Positions 59,725 through 64,000 of a stretch of 64,000 nucleotides of DNA are shown one piece after another. The stretch is from Stutzerimonas sp. S1 (GTDB lineage Bacteria; Pseudomonadota; Gammaproteobacteria; Pseudomonadales; Pseudomonadaceae), in the NCBI RefSeq assembly GCF_025966695.1, contig NZ_JAOEIY010000004.1:377706-441705 (forward strand), given 5' to 3'. Under the pieces are notes generated by a model. It made no database searches. It was not told the DNA's origin and worked only from the letters and a program-made list of their open reading frames with translations. Each line of letters begins with the position of its first letter. The first letter of the stretch is position 1. Both the position numbers and the translations under genes were made by a program.

Positions 59725-60825
59725 CTACTCCTGCGGGGCCAGCTCGACGGGGCGATTCTCGCGATCGACCGGACGCACCGGCTGGTTCTCGCTGAGTAAC
59801 TGCACCCCGGCCATGACGATCCAGTCGTCGGCCTGCAGGCCTTCCAGCACCGGCACCAGACGCTCACCGTAAGGACCGGTGCTCACCTCCACGCGCTCCA
59901 GCGTGGAATCGGCCCTGACCCGCCAGACAAACGCCTTGCCACGCTCGGCACTGATCGCGGAAAGCGGCACAGCGAGCGGAACCGCCGCCGCGCGGCGCAC
60001 GGTGACCAGGGCGCTTTGTCCGAGATCAGTGGGCACTTCGCTTTCGGCGAAGGCGACCCGGGCGGAATAGGTCCGGGTGTTCGGATCGGCCGCCGGGGAC
60101 AGTTCACGAATCCTCCCAGGGTGCTGCCGTCCCGGCTGTGACCACAGCTCCACCTCGACTTCCTGGCCCACGCGATAACGTTCCAACGCCTGTTCGGGGA
60201 GGTTGATCGCCACCTCGCGCTCGCCATCGGCGGCAAGCACGAAGGCCGTCTGCCCGGCCGCCACCACCTGACCGACCTCGATACTGCGGCGTGCGATGAC
60301 GCCATCACGCGAGGCGCGTAGCACCGCATAGTCGACCTGATTGCTTGCTACATCGAACTCCGCCTGCGCCTGCTGCAGGCGCGCCGCGGCAGAACGGTAG
60401 GCGTTGTCGGCATTGTCGAACTGCGACTGGCTGACCAGCTGGCGGCTGAGGAGAGCCTTGTAGCGATCGTACTCAGCCTTGGCGACTCGCAGGTTCGCCT
60501 CGGCGGCCGCGACTTGCGCACGCATACCGTCGAGTTGCAGCCGTACGTCCTGCGGATCGAGTCGCGCCAGCGGCTGATCCTTGCGCACGCGATCCCCGGC
60601 CTCGACCAGGCGCTCGCTGACCTTGCCGCCGATGCGGAACGCCAGCTCCGGCTCGTAACGCGCATGTACCTCGCCCGGATAGCTTTCGCGCGCCTCGCTG
60701 GCAGGTTGCGGTTGCACCACCAGCACCGGCCGCGGCGGCGGTTGCTCGGGTTCGCCATTGCCGCAAGCGGCCAGCAACAGGGCACAACCAAGTGTGGAAG
60801 CGATGGACAAGGCATGACGGAACAC
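59725..60825 (-). CDS. RND efflux periplasmic adaptor lipoprotein (366 aa)
   Basis: Membrane-fusion subunit that joins the pump to an outer-membrane channel. A lipobox (LLAACGNG) after the signal peptide marks acylation at the Cys. Then come the lipoyl-like halves (ELAFRIGGKV and YAVLRASRDGVIARR) around a coiled-coil hairpin (residues about 95-165). Start is GTG 60825 with GGGAG upstream, preferred to GTG 60846. It is the first gene of the adaptor-permease operon, divergent from a TetR gene. Confidence 0.9.
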   Translation of the reverse strand: MFRHALSIASTLGCALLLAACGNGEPEQPPPRPVLVVQPQPASEARESYPGEVHARYEPELAFRIGGKVSERLVEAGDRVRKDQPLARLDPQDVRLQLDGMRAQVAAAEANLRVAKAEYDRYKALLSRQLVSQSQFDNADNAYRSAAARLQQAQAEFDVASNQVDYAVLRASRDGVIARRSIEVGQVVAAGQTAFVLAADGEREVAINLPEQALERYRVGQEVEVELWSQPGRQHPGRIRELSPAADPNTRTYSARVAFAESEVPTDLGQSALVTVRRAAAVPLAVPLSAISAERGKAFVWRVRADSTLERVEVSTGPYGERLVPVLEGLQADDWIVMAGVQLLSENQPVRPVDRENRPVELAPQE

Positions 60826-60864
60826 GGCGGAGACTCCCTCTGTCACGAGGCGGGCTGGAATACT

Positions 60865-60880
60865 TATACTGCCGGGTATA
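60865..60880. promoter_or_regulatory. Palindromic operator for the RND operon, TetR type
   Basis: TATAC-TGCCGG-GTATA is an inverted repeat in an AT-rich patch, 40 bp before the adaptor start and 42 bp before the divergent TetR gene, so it is placed to control both. Confidence 0.6.
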
Positions 60881-60921
60881 GTAAAAATAGCGTACCAGCC
60901 AGTCCACTATTAAAAACGGCC

Positions 60922-61557
60922 ATGATAGATATCCATTCCCCTTCTCCCGGCCCCGGCCGTCCGAAAGATCCGGCCAAGCGCGAGGCCATCCTCGCAGCCG
61001 CTCAGGTGCTGTTTCTCGGCAATGGCTATGAGGGCAGCAGCATGGACGCGATCGCGGCCGAAGCCGGCGTCTCCAAGCTCACGCTCTACAGCCACTTCAA
61101 GGACAAGGAGGCGCTGTTCTGCGCCGCGGTGAAGGCGACCTGTGAAACCCGTCTGCCGCGCCGGCTGTTCCAGCTGGAAGAGGATTGCGCCATCGAGACA
61201 TTACTCCTGGCGATCGGCAATGCGTTCAACGAGTTGGTCAACAGCCCGGAATCCATCGGTCTGCACCGCGCCATGATCGCCCTGGCGACGCATAATCCCG
61301 CGCTAGTCCGGATGTTCTTCGAAGCTGGCCCACAGCAGCTGCTCGCCGATCTCGAGCAGCTGTTCGCCCAAGCATCCAGCCGCGGCCTGCTGCAGATCAC
61401 GGAACCACGGCGCGCCGCCGAGCACTTCTGCTCATTGATCAAGGGCGCTCGTCATTTCCGCCAGCTGATCGCCTATGACGACATCACGGACAGCACGACG
61501 CCGACCGAGCACGTCCGCGACGCCGTGGGGGTTTTCCTGCGCGCCTACGGTCGCTGA
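60922..61557 (+). CDS. TetR-family repressor of the RND operon (211 aa)
   Basis: N-terminal GRPKDPAKREAILAAAQVLF and MDAIAAEAGVSKLTLYSHFK form the TetR DNA-binding domain. The C-terminal domain resembles the AcrR/AefR-like C-terminal region (RLFQLEEDC, HRAMIALATHNP). It is divergent from the adaptor-permease operon and should repress it. It converges on rsmJ, with 24 bp between the stops. Confidence 0.9.
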   Translation: MIDIHSPSPGPGRPKDPAKREAILAAAQVLFLGNGYEGSSMDAIAAEAGVSKLTLYSHFKDKEALFCAAVKATCETRLPRRLFQLEEDCAIETLLLAIGNAFNELVNSPESIGLHRAMIALATHNPALVRMFFEAGPQQLLADLEQLFAQASSRGLLQITEPRRAAEHFCSLIKGARHFRQLIAYDDITDSTTPTEHVRDAVGVFLRAYGR

Positions 61558-61581
61558 CGCCGGAGCCGCCCGAACAGCGCG

Positions 61582-62361
61582 CTACTGCGCCTGCAGCCTC
61601 TTCTTGGGATAGATGTCGTAGCGGCTGGATTTGCCTTCCAGGCTGTAACCGGGCTTGATGCCGTCAATCGCCGGCGCCTTGCGCGGACGCTTGACCACCA
61701 CTCGATGGCTGGCCAGCTGTAGTGCAGCGGCCAGCAGCGCCGGCGCATCAAGATCGTCACCGACCAAGGGCCGGAACAGGCGCATTTCCTTCTTCACCAG
61801 CGCACTCTTGTCGCGATGCGGGAACATCGGATCGAGATAGATCACCTGCGGCGGCTCACCCTCCCAGAGCTGCAACCGTTCGATGGCGTTGCCCTGCAGC
61901 AGCGTCATGCGCGCGGCAATCAACGCCACTTCGGCATCCTGCCGTGCGCGCTGCAGGCCGTCTTCCAGCAGCGCGGCGATCAGTGGCTGGCGCTCGATCA
62001 GCGTCACCTCGCAGCCCAGCGTGGCCAGCACGAAGGCGTCGCGGCCGAGCCCGGCAGTCGCATCCAGCACCCGCGGCCGCACGCCGGGCTGGATGCCGAC
62101 CGCCTTGGCGATCATCTGGCCGCTGCCACCGCCAAACTGCCGGCGGTGTGCGGCAGCGCCTTCGACGAAATCCACCCGCACCGGACCGGGCGCCTGCGCC
62201 TCCAGCAGTTGCAGCTGCAGCCCTGTCTCGCCCACCTGCAGTGCAAACTCGGCATCATCGCCCTGTTCCGGCAAGCCAAGCCGCTGCGCCCAGGCATGCG
62301 CCGTCGCGGCGAATTGCGGGGCGAGCGGTTCGACGCGAACCAGGGGGTGGCGGTCAGGCAT
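61582..62361 (-). CDS. rsmJ: 16S rRNA (guanine1516-N2) methyltransferase RsmJ (259 aa)
   Basis: SAM-dependent enzyme that methylates G1516 of 16S rRNA. The SAM motif [19 protein letters not shown] and the catalytic-region [20 protein letters not shown] are diagnostic. The late [11 protein letters not shown] is also typical. Start is ATG 62361 ([10 protein letters not shown]); the extension to 62379 would need TTG. Length is standard. It stands alone in the leftward direction. Confidence 0.94.
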   Translation of the reverse strand: MPDRHPLVRVEPLAPQFAATAHAWAQRLGLPEQGDDAEFALQVGETGLQLQLLEAQAPGPVRVDFVEGAAAHRRQFGGGSGQMIAKAVGIQPGVRPRVLDATAGLGRDAFVLATLGCEVTLIERQPLIAALLEDGLQRARQDAEVALIAARMTLLQGNAIERLQLWEGEPPQVIYLDPMFPHRDKSALVKKEMRLFRPLVGDDLDAPALLAAALQLASHRVVVKRPRKAPAIDGIKPGYSLEGKSSRYDIYPKKRLQAQ

Positions 62362-62437
62362 GGCTGTACTCGTTGGCAAGGCGAAAAAGGCGCCGCATTG
62401 TGCCAGAGCCCCGTCCGGACGCCCACGCCGGATTGCC

Positions 62438-63130
62438 TCAACGGCAGATGCCGAAGCCGCCCATGTCGACGTGGAAGTGATCGCGATGCGCGACGTTGTA
62501 CTCGGGCCCCAGCGTCACGTTGAACACGTCACAGGCGGCGTCACGCACCTCGCGCAGGAACCGTGCTTTGTCATCGCTGCCCTGCCAGTCGCGCGCCACG
62601 GTAATGCGGGTCCCGTCCTGCAGGCGGAACCCGGCGAGGTCCAGCGCGTTCGCGCTGGCATGCTGGCTGCGGCGGTTACTGCGTGCGATGTTGCGGCAGG
62701 CGAAGCTGCCGAAGTGATCGATGCGCACCACCGGCTGCCTGAACACGGCCTGCGCCGCCGGCTGCAGGCCGTGCCGTTCGAACAGCGCGTAGGCTGCTGC
62801 CAGCGGACAGGTCGCCAGGAACGGCCCGTTGAAGCGCACTACCGAACCCTCCACCCGCACGCTGTTCTCCACCGGGCAACCGGGTTCCGGCGTGCTGTCC
62901 GGCACGTTTGCATAGCGCAGCGGTGCGCTGGCCAGTACCTGTTCGCACAGCTGGCGATCCTGTGCCAATCGGCGCAACTTGAAGGACGTGAGCAAATTCG
63001 GTGGTTCGTGGAAATCCAGCGGCGCCCAGGGATTCCAGCGCGGAGGAAGGTCGAGATATTGCTGCCAGACGGCGAAGGCCAGCCCCGCCAACAACACCGG
63101 TACGAGAAGGAATATGCGGCTGAAGGTCAT
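62438..63130 (-). CDS. Extensin-like domain protein, putative peptidoglycan peptidase (230 aa)
   Basis: An N-terminal membrane anchor (residues 4-22) is followed by an extensin-like C-terminal domain with paired Cys. [14 protein letters not shown] and the terminal [12 protein letters not shown] provide a His-x6-Asp and HxH set like that of M15/VanY-type zinc peptidases. A cell-wall D,D- or L,D-peptidase role is inferred from these motifs. It lies 77 bp upstream of rsmJ in the same direction. Confidence 0.82.
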   Translation of the reverse strand: MTFSRIFLLVPVLLAGLAFAVWQQYLDLPPRWNPWAPLDFHEPPNLLTSFKLRRLAQDRQLCEQVLASAPLRYANVPDSTPEPGCPVENSVRVEGSVVRFNGPFLATCPLAAAYALFERHGLQPAAQAVFRQPVVRIDHFGSFACRNIARSNRRSQHASANALDLAGFRLQDGTRITVARDWQGSDDKARFLREVRDAACDVFNVTLGPEYNVAHRDHFHVDMGGFGICR

Positions 63131-63217
63131 GTCTTATGGGCAACATCTGACAGCCGAAGTTGAGCGCGTATTCTTACAAAACTGGTCGGACTCACACGTC
63201 ACAGCCAGAACGACCGC

Positions 63218-64000
63218 TCAAACCAGCAGCGACAGCTGCTCGCTGCGCATCAGCGGTGGCAGCGATGGCAGGCCCGGCAGGTGCTGCTGCAACAGCATGT
63301 GGAAACGCAGGGCCAATTCCGGCGCGCGATGATTGTCCGGGGTATGCAGGTAGACGTGCGGCGTTTTGCCAGCCTCGATCCAGCCAGCCACCTTGTCCAG
63401 CCATGGCGCCATGAATGCATCGTTGGCTTCCAGCTGTGGATGACCGATGAAACGCAACTGCGGAGACGAGCTGAATGCTGTCGGTCGCACCGGCAATCGC
63501 GGCTTCTTGCTCTGCGCATGCCGCAGCGCCGGATCATCGGAGCGGCAGCTGAACAGCGCCCGGGAATCCAGACAGATGCGTTCGACGCTGCGCTCATGCA
63601 AGAGGCGGTTCAGCGCGCGCTCGCCCTCCCCCTTGTCGAAGAACGCACGATGGCGCACCTCGACCGCCAGCGGCGCACCGAACCCGTCGATCAGCTGTGC
63701 CAGCTCGGCCAGCCGCCCCGGCCCGAAACTGGCCGGCAGCTGCAGCCAGAATGGCGTAACCCGCCGGCCTAGCGGTGCCAGCAAAGCCCTGAAGGCCTGC
63801 GCCTGCTCCAGGGCTGCGCACAGGTCGACGGCCTGGCTAATCTCGCGCGGCAGCTTGGCGCAGAAACGAAAGTCTTCGGGCATCTGGTTGGCCCAGCGCT
63901 GGACCTTTTCCTTCGATGGCCAGGCGTAGAGCGTGGTATTGCCTTCGACACTGTTGAATACCGAGCAGTAACGGGGGAGAAACTCGCTCGCAGGCGTGCC
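63218..64000 (-). CDS. DUF72 family protein (5' end outside the window; 260 aa seen)
   Basis: The frame is open to the right edge: upstream of MPEDFRFCAK the sequence reads FLPRYCSVFNSVEGNTTLYA, the classic N-terminal DUF72 motif, so the true start is beyond 64000. The TIM-barrel family is YecE-like; WLQLPASFGPGRLAELAQL and VEVRHRAFF follow, and YLHTPDNHRAPELALRF lies near the end. Function of DUF72 is unknown to me. It is leftward, upstream of the extensin-like gene. Confidence 0.9.
   Translation of the reverse strand, partial: GTPASEFLPRYCSVFNSVEGNTTLYAWPSKEKVQRWANQMPEDFRFCAKLPREISQAVDLCAALEQAQAFRALLAPLGRRVTPFWLQLPASFGPGRLAELAQLIDGFGAPLAVEVRHRAFFDKGEGERALNRLLHERSVERICLDSRALFSCRSDDPALRHAQSKKPRLPVRPTAFSSSPQLRFIGHPQLEANDAFMAPWLDKVAGWIEAGKTPHVYLHTPDNHRAPELALRFHMLLQQHLPGLPSLPPLMRSEQLSLLV

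Overview
The window is a continuous stretch of GC-rich, gene-dense gammaproteobacterial chromosome. Gene families, gene order (egtB-egtD, dapE-rlmA, a DsbD/DsbE/DsbG operon beside a two-component system, opgG-opgH) and short REP-like hairpins all point to Pseudomonas, most likely the P. stutzeri group (Stutzerimonas). That placement is inferred from protein resemblance; no rRNA or tRNA is present to confirm it. I saw no insertion sequence, prophage, integrase, CRISPR array or obvious change in codon use. It reads as core genome plus a copper-handling cluster.

Layout. 1-5.7 kb: end of an unknown gene, the large helicase Lhr, a small unknown protein and a short-chain dehydrogenase. 5.8-9.8 kb: egtB-egtD (ergothioneine synthesis), followed 3 bp later by a secreted subtilase-like protein with Glu in place of the catalytic Asp. 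9.8-16.2 kb: small proteins, a DEAD-box helicase with a TTG start, a CigR-like protein, a LysR regulator, a periplasmic cyclophilin and a COG3146-type protein. 16.3-21.5 kb: an OprP/OprO-like porin with a possible PHO box, tcdA, dapE-rlmA and a cold-shock protein. 21.7-29.1 kb: a Gld-type ABC system, plsB and a DUF4197 protein.

29.2-38.8 kb is the most coherent block. A leftward dsbD-dsbE-dsbG operon is divergent from an OmpR-type regulator and kinase that match P. aeruginosa DsbRS, including a Cys at kinase position 82. It is followed by copper genes: a CopZ-like chaperone behind a CueR-type promoter, a DUF411 protein, the multicopper oxidase CopA, a His/Met-rich repeat protein and CopB. Together they would sense periplasmic copper, repair copper-damaged disulfides, and bind, oxidise and sequester copper.

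39-45.7 kb: opgG-opgH (osmoregulated periplasmic glucan) next to a periplasmic family 3 beta-glucosidase. 46-49.4 kb: wrbA, a pirin, a DUF3087 protein and lrgAB. 49.6-54.4 kb: an orphan ccoG coupled to a MocR-type regulator, an FKBP and a PAS-GAF-GGDEF protein. 54.5-61.6 kb: a GST plus degenerate metallo-beta-lactamase operon under a TetR regulator, and an RND efflux pair under a second TetR regulator. 61.6-64 kb: rsmJ, an extensin-like protein and the C-terminal part of a DUF72 protein cut by the window edge.

No clearly new multi-gene system stands out. The best leads are the Glu-for-Asp subtilase in the ergothioneine operon, the combined Dsb/copper block with its regulatory sites, the GST plus degenerate MBL pair, and several unassigned operators.
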